Shown here piece after piece: positions 24,501 to 34,718 of a stretch of DNA of 64,000 nucleotides (position 1 is the stretch's first letter; each line of letters begins with the position of its first letter). Source of the DNA: Phytophthora sp. 'mugwort'. Taxonomy: Eukaryota; Oomycota; Peronosporomycetes; Peronosporales; Peronosporaceae. The stretch covers positions 3,968,001 to 4,032,000 of the forward strand of contig JAUCEF010000007.1 in NCBI GenBank assembly GCA_033558025.1, given 5' to 3'. Both the position numbers and the translations under genes were made by a program. The notes beneath the pieces were generated by a model. It did no database searches, was not told the DNA's origin, and saw nothing but the letters and a program-made list of their open reading frames with translations.

Positions 24501-25005
24501 TACTAAAGTTGCGCGCGTTTGGGTTGCGCTTCTGCTCGATGTCCACGTCCGAGCGCCCGCGCGGGCGACTCTTGGGTTGCTGACTCTGTCGAGGCACTTG
24601 CTGCGGCCTCACCGAGCTGTTGGTGCGCGGGCGGGCTCGACCACGGAGAGACGTAGGCTCCTCGGTGATGGCTTTGGACACGCTGCGCTGCATCTCAGGC
24701 ACCTGTAACGGCGAGCGGAAGTGCAGCACCATAGGCAGTCGCTCCTTGAAGAGCAGACGCACCACCTTCTCGTAGCCTAGTCGCGTGGTCTTCTTGCCGT
24801 TGACACTAATGAGCAGGTCTCCCTCGCGCACGCCCGCCATCTTGAGCACAGAAGGTTGCGGCAGAAGCTGTGCCACGACGGGGGGCATGTCTGCGCCCAG
24901 GTCGGGTCGCAAGACGACGCCAAGCGGCCCGGCGTTCCAGTTGATGAGATAGTCCTGCATGTGGTCGCTGTCTGTCGGCGTGTGCGGCTGCACCAGCCGC
25001 GCCAT
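21532..25005 (-). CDS. Two-PDZ scaffold-like protein with acidic tail and Cys4 motif (1157 aa)
   Basis: An uninterrupted 1157-residue frame from the ATG at 25003-25005. PDZ 1 covers about residues 17-100, with carboxylate loop GPLGVVL, then VREGDLLISVNGKKT and a closing VLHFRSP. PDZ 2 covers about 205-290, with loop GSLGISF and VNDVLIAINGEKT. The linker is basic with a KKKRSKSKHKHKHG run. The middle is proline- and glutamine-rich and low in order. From about 740 to 1000 the chain is extremely acidic (long E and D runs), probably disordered or coiled. Near residues 1040-1080 lies CHRCG followed by YCQECW, a likely single zinc site. The last residues are DEVWL, a hydrophobic PDZ-ligand-like tail. 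PDZ domains bind C-terminal peptides, so a cytoplasmic scaffold is likely. No signal peptide or membrane segment is seen. Confidence 0.85.
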   Translation of the reverse strand: MARLVQPHTPTDSDHMQDYLINWNAGPLGVVLRPDLGADMPPVVAQLLPQPSVLKMAGVREGDLLISVNGKKTTRLGYEKVVRLLFKERLPMVLHFRSPLQVPEMQRSVSKAITEEPTSLRGRARPRTNSSVRPQQVPRQSQQPKSRPRGRSDVDIEQKRNPNARNFSIDSDVSTKSEKKKRSKSKHKHKHGVKAEAEDRRLRKQYSVVWERGSLGISFRAYNSKVNVPCVDFISASRGQGRGMDRVCVNDVLIAINGEKTKALGVEKVLRWLHVIEKPVVLRFHASSNRVLNPAGGLSPQLVEEEGDISARPRRPTMPHSQPEYEPAPRPPRRNNSMDQSMPQQRMERKYSDDKEYELQPAVARSGTQRYSQDSATYFEKQPIEEYDPHFQLAASKFEVKERRYANNSMNAYPQGRDEDGVAGDFRREPLVADTPQFDLRIDAHIIPHRRQQQPYEDRFSKPQQMQLLPPTRSRTSSASHDDIRRQQQAESKPPPPPVIIHATAARPRLASRDSQVSNSSNLSFDEATGVVARATGKPVQECEFGGVPLLDIKEGTVQAKLMYIYAKACLAKEGNSDDEPAPKDQQPPRTPGNPLGRKTHSKYLSYTILQDDAVASNHIPSQRNGDDSHGNKLESEEHKLDVVNDVNNDLELNRSRVFGDNLDESFAKMQRDISIQPLPLPVVTPPLSSVGHSSSVSSDATPTMAPAPTPVIPAEDFISLKDFVVKGDGSLTERRTTSSLNSTATPVQSTDGDEADKMDKQQEKQAEVASAEETIVETIIEAEMEASIEAVEEVKSTEPEEAAGEETEESESAVEIEQVEELTEEPVEIVKLEEEHADEDEHADEGVHEDDDVASIDSSNERDLAASVASLDDLLDLPLKDGNHDDEEHEDFVDDDDDDDGDENEKNHSDEKESMNTSLGMKLDQVEEEEACEPEDHQDHRKQEKEEEHDEHNDDEEFEDGALSNPLVNELFRNIRDVREVIKGKPALVVLVKKSMIDEIQEILQSLQMELQFERHSTMAVGSTACPLRNSEQGRSTEGEHCHRCGATGELAELNVAGGHRDLYCQECWELFFYSEDRQSPVTRTNKTLAPLEAGRLTADEDALDEALKYSFHDSSVTREDLIHPWRYFQGSDSMSSSIRDSNASSITDRADEVWL

Positions 25006-25693
25006 ACACTTTATAGACGAGGTTCCGCTCTACCGATTTGGGGGTGACACTCGAATGCGCGCGAATGCGGAGTGCGGAGTGCGGGTAGAAGTCCCAAACG
25101 ATGCGCGACAGCCGCCATAACTGCACATCCGTGACAGGATTCATCGATGCTGATTGGCTGCAAAGAGCGTCATTAATAGGATAAGGGAAATCAAGTCACA
25201 TTTGGGTAGGAGGACGTTGGTCGTCTGGCTAATCAGCAACGTCCACCCTGCAACGAAGCCAGCGCAATGCTAATAGCCCCATTGACTGTGACTAAGGCCT
25301 TCTTGAACTCGAGCATGTGGCTGCAGCGATGCGCTGGGTTTTAATGGTGGCTGTCCATCGGCCATTGCGCGCTGCTGTCACAGTCGAAGACTTTACAGTA
25401 AATGTAAAGGTAATCGCGTCGCGGGCAACTGATGCTCGAGTCACTACATACATATGTACATTGGTACAGTACGAGTCTTATCTAGCGGAGACGGGTCTCT
25501 CTTTGTGTCCGCACGATCGGACTGCCGACCGGACAGACGATCAACAATGTTGATTCAACTTTGCCAGCGACTTTGCCAGCAGACATCTTGAAATCGGCAG
25601 GCTCTCGAACGAAATTTGGCAGTGGCATTACGCTGAGGTGGCGGGTGTTATTAAAATCGGCGTAATACAGGGAACCGGGTTATTTCACGGTTA
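25006..25693. other. Intergenic region upstream of the PDZ gene
   Basis: About 690 bp between the PDZ gene start and the stop of the next minus-strand gene. It should contain the PDZ gene promoter. No RNA gene, repeat or coding frame is supported. Confidence 0.4.
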
Positions 25694-26453
25694 TTAATAA
25701 CGGCGACACCGAATTCCCTCGGGGTAGGCCGACGCGAGCAAGGGGCCGGCCCCAGTGTTAGTAATGTGCTGGGTGATCTCACTCGGTCGCCAAATCGCTC
25801 CGACGGCACGAGAGGAAAGCGCGGCACTGACGTCGACAGAATCGATGCTGCAAGCAAATGGCTCCGCATCTAAACTGTAAGAGAAGTTTCCAGGATCGAT
25901 GTTGAACAAGCATCGCTGCGAGCTGGGGGCTTCCTCATCAGTCATTTCATAAAACAGCAGGAACGAGGACGACAATCGCCTGGCAAAAGCTTTCAGTTCT
26001 CGTATTGCGCCCTCATGGTCCGTCGTTTTAGAGAATATACGATGTCCGGTTGCGCACGGGTGTTGTAGACTTCCCTGTTTGTAAATTTTTTTTACAAGCA
26101 CCTACTTACGATTGGTAGCCGATTGATGGATGGTAAATCACGAAGAGGAAAGTGGACCCGATATCCGCGCGGATGAGGCGGGGCAATTTGTTGTCGACGA
26201 CAATGTCGTGCTCTCCTTTGTAACACTTGGTGATGAGATCGAGAGGGATTAATCGCAGAGGTAAGTGGAATCGCACAGACGCATTTTGGATGGCATCGCG
26301 TTTGTGTGCTTCGCTTCGCAAAGGCAGTCGCTGCGATCTTGCAATGAAAATAATAGAAGTTTGGCCCGCTACAGTGCTCGGCTCGCTGGAAGGCTCAGCG
26401 CTGGTCCCGCCTCCGCAAACACCGCTCGGTCCTGCTGCACGGGAACACAGCAC
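25694..26453 (-). CDS. Unrecognised two-exon gene, N-terminus unresolved
   Basis: Two adjacent minus-strand open segments fit one gene. The first (26453-26110) ends at a strong donor, GTAAGT. The second (25979-25694) follows an acceptor reading CTTTTGCCAG. The 130-nt intron keeps frame and joins HPSIGYQS to RLSSSFLLFYEM. The visible product has about 209 residues plus a missing start. The first frame has no ATG, only GTG at 26451-26453, and hits a stop upstream, so a further 5' exon is likely. An ATG frame with a hydrophobic start lies at 26575-26369 but I could not join it convincingly. No family is recognised. Alternative acceptors exist, so the junction is tentative. Confidence 0.4.
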
Positions 26454-27657
26454 GTGTTTGCTACATGTATGGCTACGCGCGCTCGCAAATGCCCTCCTCC
26501 GTTGGTCGTTGTATCTTCTTCAGATGGGACACGAGTCACAAATATTTCAGAAACAATAATTAATATAAGGAACATATTTGTATTGTGCCTTCAATGCTAA
26601 TCCAATGCTAATCCAATTAGTGAATATTAATGCTGTCAACGAACTATAAGGTAAGCAATTATCAATAGAATTTATTAGACTATATTGTCTGCCTCTGTAT
26701 TGCACGGTCAAGAAAAAATTTCGGTCGTACTCACGCACCCAGCAACACAACTAGATTTCTCTTTCAGGCACCAGGCAGTTATAGCATGCCGTACAGTTAC
26801 TTTAAGTAGAAAGTGAATCCGAGTTGCGCACATCGGGGGGGGGGATATTCAGCCGTTAATGCGAGCTCTTTTTTCTGGGAAAAATGTCTTTATTTTTTTT
26901 TTTTTGCTTTTGTCGAGGATCAACTGCTCCTCGGACGTCTTCACGCGTAGCAGGAGAAGGTAGAAGGTGCCGTACGACGAGACTAACACGTCCTATTTTT
27001 GTAAGTAGCCTAGGTCCGAAGGCCGGCCAAAGGAGTGCCACATCCGACGTGTCAACGAAGCGTTTCTTGGTAGTCGGCTTGAACACCTTCTTGCGCTGTA
27101 CACATAGCGGGCCAGCGACAGTAAATAAAAAAATAGTCATTAGTACGAGGAGGAGGCTTCCTAATCAAAACCCAATCAACATTGTTCATTTTAAGCAATG
27201 TCTATTTAATATCAAATGTCTTGCCTTGCTTCAGCAAATTTAACTCGGTAGGCATACGGAGGTGCAGATACCGGTTGAATAGTCACAACTTCACATTTCT
27301 GTGATACGATGTCGCCGTAATGCGAGCAAACTTACCTTGCTTATCTTTATTTGTGGCGGGACAGAAGACAAAGCGATCCATTGTTGCCGCAATCGTTTGC
27401 CATATGTATCCGGCAGAATACTAGCAGAACAAATTTCATGCTACACATTCTCCTCACCCGGCATCCGTTTAAGGACAGCAATCGCGCATTTTGGGTACGA
27501 ACGCAGTTAGACTTATGTTATTCTTGTTGTTTTTAAATATGCTATCGAGATTATTGATCGACTACTCCTATTTTAGACATCTCCATTTTGCGCTAATATT
27601 TTTCTCGGGGCAAAGGTAAACACAATAAGGCTATGTGAAAGTGAGTAGGTACTTAGC
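26454..27657. other. Region with no supported gene
   Basis: About 1.2 kb. It contains a run of G near 26836-26846 and a run of T near 26892-26905. A minus-strand frame at 27140-26856 and an overlapping plus-strand frame have no recognised motif. This is where the host-gene block gives way to transposon-rich DNA. Confidence 0.35.
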
Positions 27658-27989
27658 ATGGATACCACCGCTGCATTGACTACTTCAGGGGGTTGTAACA
27701 GAGCTGTTCACGCGACGTACCAGCCAACAACCGCCAGTGAATGGACGGACAGCAGCGGACAGGACGAACAGGCACAGCGACGGCTGGGAGCAGACACAAC
27801 GGCCGCGACGGAGGAGATCGCGGCCCCGGCCGAAGCGATATCCAAGCGAGGAGTCGCTCGGACCACGAATGTGCGGCTGGCACGGCCTCGAACCGCTGCC
27901 AAGGCCCAACGAGCGAAAAGCGCAGCGAGACAACTGATGCTGGATCATCCTCACTTGCGATTCTGCGTCCGAAGACGCAGAACCCAAAC

Positions 27990-28195
27990 GAAGGAACGAG
28001 GCACCACGAGCACCGAGTGCACGAGGGTCCAACTTTAACCAAACGAACGAGGCACCGCAAGCATCGAGTGTTTTGGGAAGCCAACCCAACGAACGAACGA
28101 GGAGCCAACCATAACCGAACGAAAGAGGCACCGCGAGCACCGAGTGCTCTGGGAAACCAAACAACGAACGAACGAACGAGCCACGAACTACTACG
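27990..28195. repeat. Degenerate tandem repeat, about 70-bp unit
   Basis: At least three imperfect direct copies. Each has a core close to GAGGCACCGCGAGCACCGAG, then TG..CTGGGAA.CCAA, separated by short ACGAACGA runs (near 28084 and 28160). Copies start near 27993, 28045 and 28118. They lie 3' of an alanine- and threonine-rich open frame (27658-28038) that I cannot assign; the frame could be the start of a degraded retroelement gag, but that is a guess. Confidence 0.55.
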
Positions 28196-28550
28196 GAGTG
28201 TATGGCGTGTTGTAATCGACGAAGAGAGGATGAGCGGAGTTGGACGCGCAGGGTAGCCAAGCTACTCGAGTTTACTGAAAGCTGCACGTACGGGGAGGGC
28301 GCCCGAGGCGTATACCTTTGTGGTCAAGTGAGCGTCGGCAGAAGGCTTCCGAGGACTCGATTCGAGCGAGGGCAGGACGTAGGAGACGAAGCCGGTTCGA
28401 GAGCGAGTGAATTGTCGGACGATACGTAAAATAAAATAGGTCGTGCTGCCAGACGGGTACACGCCGGCGCGGGAGACACAGTTGTCGACCGACGGCCAAC
28501 AGGACTTTGGATTGCCAATCAACGCTGTACGGCCAAATCGGCGTGCGGAG

Positions 28551-29886
28551 TTAGCAGCACACGTTACAGAGTATGGAAAAGTGAAAAGCATCCACGTCCA
28601 GCCTGCTTGAAGGTAACGGATCGTACATTTGCTGCTCACAGCCTAGTGAGTCAGGCAGTAAACCAGCGTTGCGCAGATTCGCTCTACCGATATGGGGCAG
28701 TGTGTATCCATTGCCGCCTGAATCTTGCAAACAGCTCAGCATGCACTGCTGATGCTTCAGAAAAACATTGTCCATGGTCTCCTTGCTGAGCTCATCGTAC
28801 GCAGCCTCGACAGCTGTGAGGATGGCTTCGACGCTACGAAGTGGCGCCCGGTACTTCATCGATTGCAATGAGGCAAAGAGTCCGAGATCAAGGACATTTA
28901 ATTCCAGGAAATTTGATGGCTGGTATATAAGACGGATATTCCAGCCCTCAGTTGTGCCAGCCGCCACAACATCCTGGTCGTGGCGACGGACATGGGGCTT
29001 CGCGTTGTCCTGTTGAATTAGGATCTGTCCGAGGCGGTCACCCCTTGGCCATTTGAGTTTAATGGCGGGGATGACATGCTTGAGCAGGAAGGCCTTGTAT
29101 ACGCGACTGTCCACCGTTTTGTTATAGCGAGTGCAGATATCTCCATGAGGTCGATTAACGCAGCCCCGCTTAGCTTCATAATGCTCAGTAAAAGGCCAGA
29201 TTCCGAGCTTCTCGTCCCAATACGTTTTCCGACTTGGATCATACCTTATAGAAAAAAATAGTCATGATTTGTCAAAGGCGTATCATGAATAGCAGGATTT
29301 TCTAAGTCTTACGCAAGAAACATGAATTGGGGATGAAGCGCTTACTATGCCACCTTTGTTGGGGTAGAGTTTCGCCATCAAGCGTCAGGTATGACCGCTT
29401 GTCCTTTTCCGCGTTGAACCAATTCTCATCGACGTGGTCTACAACTTGTGCTTGTTTTCGTCTACGAAAGACATGGACCGCTCAATGCGCCAGATTTTGT
29501 TCTCTGGGGTCCACACAGTGTGGATACGTGTCGAACGGGGCTGGGGAGCACTTTCGCGAGACCAAACTGCGCACAATACGGCGCGACACGCTTGCAGCAG
29601 CCGCCGCCCGATGATGTCCACCACCGGTACATTCTTTACAGCGTCGCGCACGAATTCACGATCAACGCGTGGTAGCCCGCTGTTCAGCGCGTTCCAGCTC
29701 TGCCAAGAGGTTCCAATGCTGCATGTCGCCGCTGCCTGGCGGTATCGAAGCCAAATCGAGTGTCGAACGATGGCAGCGTAGCCTTCTTGCAAATGCGAAT
29801 ATTCCTTGTGGGGGAGGAACGTTCCTACGGACCTCTTGAAGGCCGTCGATGATCGCTCGGCGTTCTGTGTTGGTAAAGCTCTTCAT
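28551..29886 (-). pseudogene. Plant-type (DD39D) mariner-like transposase, frameshifted
   Basis: Minus-strand fragments in different frames form one transposase in order. The N-terminus MKSFTNTERRAI starts at 29886. A helical segment follows, with RSTRIHTVW near 29520. The first catalytic aspartate is in VDENWFN (about 29430), the second in IQQDNAKPH (about 28990), and the third in NVLDLGLF. Thirty-nine residues separate the last two, the DD39D spacing of plant mariner-like elements, together with the VLDLG.F signature. The C-terminal frame reads to 28551 with a YTLPH motif. At least three frame changes make it a pseudogene. I could not find terminal inverted repeats. Confidence 0.8.
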
Positions 29887-32456
29887 GGTGAGTATATTTG
29901 AATGGTCTTGACGCCGAGCGGGTAAAAGAAAAATGAGTGGGTAAAAGCTTGATGCGTTTGCTGCTACCAGCTCCTGGATATTTCGAATTTCGCGCCGAAA
30001 GGGGGCACCAAACGAAAGGTGACGACGCGGACTATGGTTTCGTCCAATTCACGTTAGGATATCATGCATTGCCGTAACGTAGTTGAGCAAAATGTCATTT
30101 GTTGTGTTTCGAGGAAGGTATCTAAAAATATCAGCTAGACTTGACATTTGTATCGACATATTTCTAATTGTCCCCGTTTCCGACAAATATTTATCTGAAT
30201 GTGTCGGAATTGCCAGACTAATCCCTAGCTTTCTAGTCGTTGAAAATACTTGCTACAGCGCTCTGATTAGATATTACATAAATTTTTCGGCTTGATCACA
30301 ATCAAGACGTGTATACTACGTCCATGGATAAGATGGTTCTGTTTGCTGAAGGGATAAGCTGCGTAGTAGAGAAATGCGTGTTCGTTGAGGTGGTAAATGT
30401 GAAGCGATGTCATTACTTTGAAGTTAGGACGCGCACCAGTCGTAGTTGGCGCAGAGGAAATTACACTAGTTCATGCTATTCAACACTAATTACAAGTGTA
30501 GCAGGTTCCACAGGGTTTCCGATCATTGGTCATCGGCTCTTGGGACAGTGTATCATCGGTCAGAGAGGCTACTTCAACAGCCTCCATGTATGTTTTCATC
30601 GATCGTGCTTCGATTTTTATTACTGAATATTGCAGGTGGTTTAGATTGAATTCAGACGGCTGCTCAGTTTTAAAAGTCTGTGCTGAGGAAACATACGATT
30701 CTGCCGATCTAATTTTGTGCTTACACAGTGAGGGAAGACGTCGCTGGGTACGCCATGGTTATTATTTGGGAAACTGGTGTACTTCTCTGGTCCTCCTTAG
30801 TATGGCCATCGAGGTTTTATGTGGACCACATAGGACCATTTTAATTAACCAGAATGCATCGCTCTGTTATAACACCAATTATCAGCAGATCACATGAAAT
30901 ACCTCGTTTCCAAATAGACAGATTTTTTGCGATTTGGTTCAACCGTTTAGGGTCGTATCAATATCTCGATGAAGCCGCGGAACCTTCGAACAATGTCACT
31001 GAAGTAAGGGAGAGTAATGAAAATAGAGAAGCTGGTAATACGGCTACGGCTACCGACTAGGCAGTTGCTGCCAGTTGCTGCTACCGACCCTGACGCTCTG
31101 ATGTAAGTGAGCTTTTATGGGTATTATTAAAGTGGCGGTAGTGTTACCGTTTTCGATGGCTATGCGACCACAAAGTGCACGGCGTGTAGCTCGCATCAAC
31201 GACCGACACGAGGCCCCACTCGGGCGGGAGTACCATGTACTCCGGGTTCGTCAGCGGCTTCAGAGCAGGCGATACTATCTGAAGACGTGGGAGACAGAGG
31301 TGAAGCTGCATGCGGGTGACTTTGTTGAGGATGAGATTGACCTTGTCGACCGTTGAAAAGTCCCCGGGTCGGGAAGTTCGAGGCTTTCTAGAAGTCTAAC
31401 GAATCTGGGAAATATTGGTCTAAAGCGGATACTACTGGGATGTACATGTTTCACGCACTGAAACGTGCTGCCTAACTGGCAGGTCGTCCTGATATTTGAC
31501 CCAGCGCCGTGTGTAGCAGCGTGGTATCGACCGTGTGTCGCTTGTGGTCAACTCGTCACAAAGGGGCTACCTGGAAGGTTGTGCTGCTGTTCGAGGGTCG
31601 TCTTCGAGATGCTGGTCGCGACTTGGTCTTCAACTCCATTGCCAAGAACAAGTGGGGGGTGGTTTTGGTTTTAGGAAGTCGGTCTAGTCGACGGCATTTA
31701 CGTGGTTGTAGTTTGTAATCACAGGTTTGTCAGCCATGGATCGTTCTCACAATTCAAGGCGACAAGCAGCGCATCTACGATTTGGAAGAAGGTAAGCCAA
31801 TCACGTCATCGAAGGACTGAATTACCTTCGACTCATTCGTTCTGCGTTCGTCGTCTTCGAGTAGAAGTCGAAGGTAGGAGTTGGTGGGGAATTTCCGCGG
31901 GTTTGCCTTACTGATACGAACTTTCCTAGCAATTTGGTGTTCTTCTGCCTGGGTCGCCGCGTGATGCGGAATGACGTTATGCACACTGCTGTGACGCAGA
32001 GTCGACTCGACAACAGCGCCTTTTCGCGAGAATGAGTCTCATTGGGAATGTGGAGGGTAGCACCGAAATTCGCAGGAGAAGGTGGCATGAAGGAGTATGT
32101 CGAAGCGTTTTAAGTATTTTCGATAGCTGCAGTTAAAATGGGCACTGCCGCGCACGGCTCGTAGCAGAGCGTATCCTGCACACTGACAACCAGAATCGCT
32201 GCTGTACCAATAAAAATTTGCGAACTCCACAGCTTTGGCGGTTGTAAATGCTGTTTTAGCTTGAAGAGAGATTTCTTAAGTGGGTCCTTTTTTTCGTACC
32301 GGTAGCGAAATGACGGCTTTCAGGCTCGTCGGCTCTCGTTCCGAACACTCTTGCAGCCTTGCAGATCCAGCGCACCACTCTAACAGGGTAAATCATCTTG
32401 CCCTTCGCCTTGTAATGATACCGCTATTCTTCTCGCCCGAACTGATTGATTTTAGC
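29887..32456. other. Region with decayed repeats, no intact gene
   Basis: About 2.5 kb. At 31117-31356 (plus) a frame reads ARINDRHEAPLGREYHVLRV and ends WETEV..HAGDFVEDEIDLVDR. Downstream pieces to about 31790 (MYMFHALKRAA, then ILTIQGDKQRIYDLEE in shifting frames) look like one broken coding sequence. I have the impression of a repeated oomycete family but cannot name it. The rest shows no gene. Confidence 0.35.
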
Positions 32457-33137
32457 TCAGCTCAACTTAATCGCTACCACTTCAGCCCTCCTGGGTGTCG
32501 TCACTTGTTCGTTGCCATTAAGAAATGAATCGCGGGGAATCGTAGTACATAATTGTGAACTATGTTTTCCAATGAAGATATTCTCTGAGCGCCTGAGCGG
32601 GAAGAAGTATCCAAGGGGCAGCCCACCCCACAGACGTTGGTCGCGTGGCTGAGTAAGATTTACAAATCGAAAGATTGCACGGAGTAGCCGCGCCGAAATG
32701 GGCCGCTGTTTGACGACAGGATTCGGGAAGCGCCGAATTCCACAAAGTAAAATCGCGTGACTAACATTGACGCCGGGGTCGTACCCAGCCGTGTTGTGGT
32801 GGAACCACCGCACCGCGCACAGCCTAATATTTTTTGACTTAAGAAAGAAAAAACGGTTACTCGTGGAGATAGTCGGGTATGTATCGCCAACATGCTGGCG
32901 ATTCATACCGTACTTCCACAGATATACAGCAAATGCGCCTAGCTGCTCCGCATTCTTGTCGACATTTGTTAAAGTAAGCCACGGACTACGGCGCATCATG
33001 TTACACCAGGCCACCCACGGCTCCCATGCTCGTGAATAATACTTTCTAGATGATTGGGTTAAAGCCCCCGCTCGCAGTGGCGCTACCAAAGACTCGAGAG
33101 ATTCTGAGAGTCGTCCGGGATCTGTACCTGGGTCCAT
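32457..33137 (-). pseudogene. Tyrosine recombinase of the YR retrotransposon, truncated
   Basis: A 226-residue frame. The N-terminal part (SSRKYYSRAWEPWVAWC) matches the SAM-like core-binding domain. The catalytic part begins with ISARLLRAIFRFVNL and GYFFPLRRSE, where RRSE carries the first catalytic arginine. The frame stops before the expected H-x-x-R and tyrosine motifs, and I could not find them in the following 400 bases, so it is probably dead. Confidence 0.65.
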
Positions 33138-33580
33138 CCAGATCTGAAAACGAGATAGCTAAACAACGGCGTTAACCGCACCCTGCTGCTTGCATCGGCC
33201 GTGATATTATCCACACCGTCAACGTGAGAGGCTGTCGAATAAAAGTCACATTGTACTTCGCAAATAGCAAGGATGCGCAGTAACATTTGAGCAAAGCTGT
33301 TGCGGCTAGACTTGTGGCTGTTCCGTGCCACCGCGGACATATTATCGATCCAGAACCGTACATGCGTTTCGGTGCCTTTGCAAGAGCTCTTCCACGCTGA
33401 TCCCCATACCAGGGAAGCAAAAACGACGCTCATCAACTCACACACGTTAATGCAAAATGTGCTGCCGCTCGTCTCGTTGCTGTGACGAATAAGCGCTTGT
33501 TCCTCCGTCGTGAATTCTACGTGCAGGAACTCTTCCCAAACGGGAGACAGGGTGCACAGACCTTGGTCACTGGCATCCAT
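33083..33580 (-). pseudogene. RNase H domain of the YR retrotransposon
   Basis: A 165-residue frame with the RNase H landmarks of DIRS-like elements: DASDQGLC at the start, INVCELMSVVFA (catalytic E), FWIDNMSAVA (catalytic D) and HVDGVDNITADASSR (H and last D). The frame itself is intact and overlaps the start of the recombinase frame by about 55 nt. Confidence 0.75.
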
Positions 33581-33581
33581 T

Positions 33582-34620
33582 TCAATATGGTAGTCCGTTT
33601 CGTGATGGCAAGTGAATCGGGCGAGATGAATCGAGTTTCAGCCTTCCAAGTCTAATGATCACCTCGAACCACCGAAGATCATCTTTGGCGTCTGCAGATA
33701 CATGCACATATACAGACCGGGGTGCATTGCGTGCTAAGGTTGCCACCCGCTGGAAGAACGGTGCTGATGGTCGGATGCATGTAACCACATGTCGGAGGCT
33801 GTCCAAGGGCTTCTGCAGCTCTGTTCAAGTTGTTTTGGCGCGGCTAATCATAACCTGGAGGTGTCGTAGTGCTTTCGCCACCTTTCCGGTGGCATCGAGA
33901 CAGTTTGTGCCGACATATCCCAGTCCGGGCATAGTGCGCGACCCTTTTTAAACCATCTCGCGAACTTCTTTTCGTTACAGGCATCTGATCCAAGTATTGC
34001 GACCATCGCATTCCGATGGGCAAACTGGCTTCGGCTAACCTCGATCCAATATCGGACTCGATGGCAATGTGGTCGTCACACCCAGTCTTAGCATCAAAGG
34101 TTTCCTTCGCTGACGCAGGTTGAAGAGGCCATGTTGGTGCAGAACTAGCATACAGATGACTGATAGCTTCTCCCGCAATCCAGTATGACGATGGTGAGTT
34201 TTCCCAGCCAAATGGGCAGCAAAGTTCTACGACTAGGATACCAAGATCTGGGATAGTACCAGCAAAGTGCCCAACATGATCGGCGGACATGAGATGTTGC
34301 GAAAGGCCTCGTTGACGTCACCATTTGTTGTAACGTACGAGCTACACTCGCCACATCCATAATTCGATTTGACAACGCCTCTGGGCCGTCATAACCAAAC
34401 CTCCATCTTATAATCGGGCTCCGTGTTGCCGTTCACTGAGTCGCCAGGTGGCAACGAGAGGTCATGAACAATTCGGCCATCAATAGAGAGATCCGCATCG
34501 TCTTTTGGCACTGCCCCAAAGGGGCTGCAGGTGACGTCTCGCAGACATGAGAGCAGGCTGATATCCAAAATGAATAGCGGTTCGAGTCTTGACCGGTTCG
34601 CACATGTTTGACGATAACAT
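33582..34620 (-). pseudogene. Reverse transcriptase remains of the YR retrotransposon
   Basis: Minus-strand pieces in several frames. SPFGAVPK then DLSLPPGDSVN lie at about 34530-34430, matching the fingers motif of DIRS-like reverse transcriptases. FGWENSPSSYWIAGEAI lies at about 34210-34160, then a thumb-like segment runs to 33582. At least two frame changes and stops interrupt it. I could not locate an intact catalytic DD box. Confidence 0.65.
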
Positions 34621-34718
34621 TGAGTCCGCGCCTAGCAGACCCATGGTTTGGACTGAGTCATCTGCATTTTGAAAGACGACTTCCAGGAAGGAGCCCCGCC
34701 ATGATCCACAATGCTACT

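Noticed and set aside
26856..27140. Minus-strand frame with a hydrophobic start, considered as a secreted effector
   Set aside because: No RXLR or dEER motif, a lysine run at the end, and no homology recognised.
27685..28287. 200-aa minus-strand frame rich in Ser, Arg and Leu
   Set aside because: It is antisense to the ACGA-type tandem repeat, where repeats keep several frames open at once; no motif.
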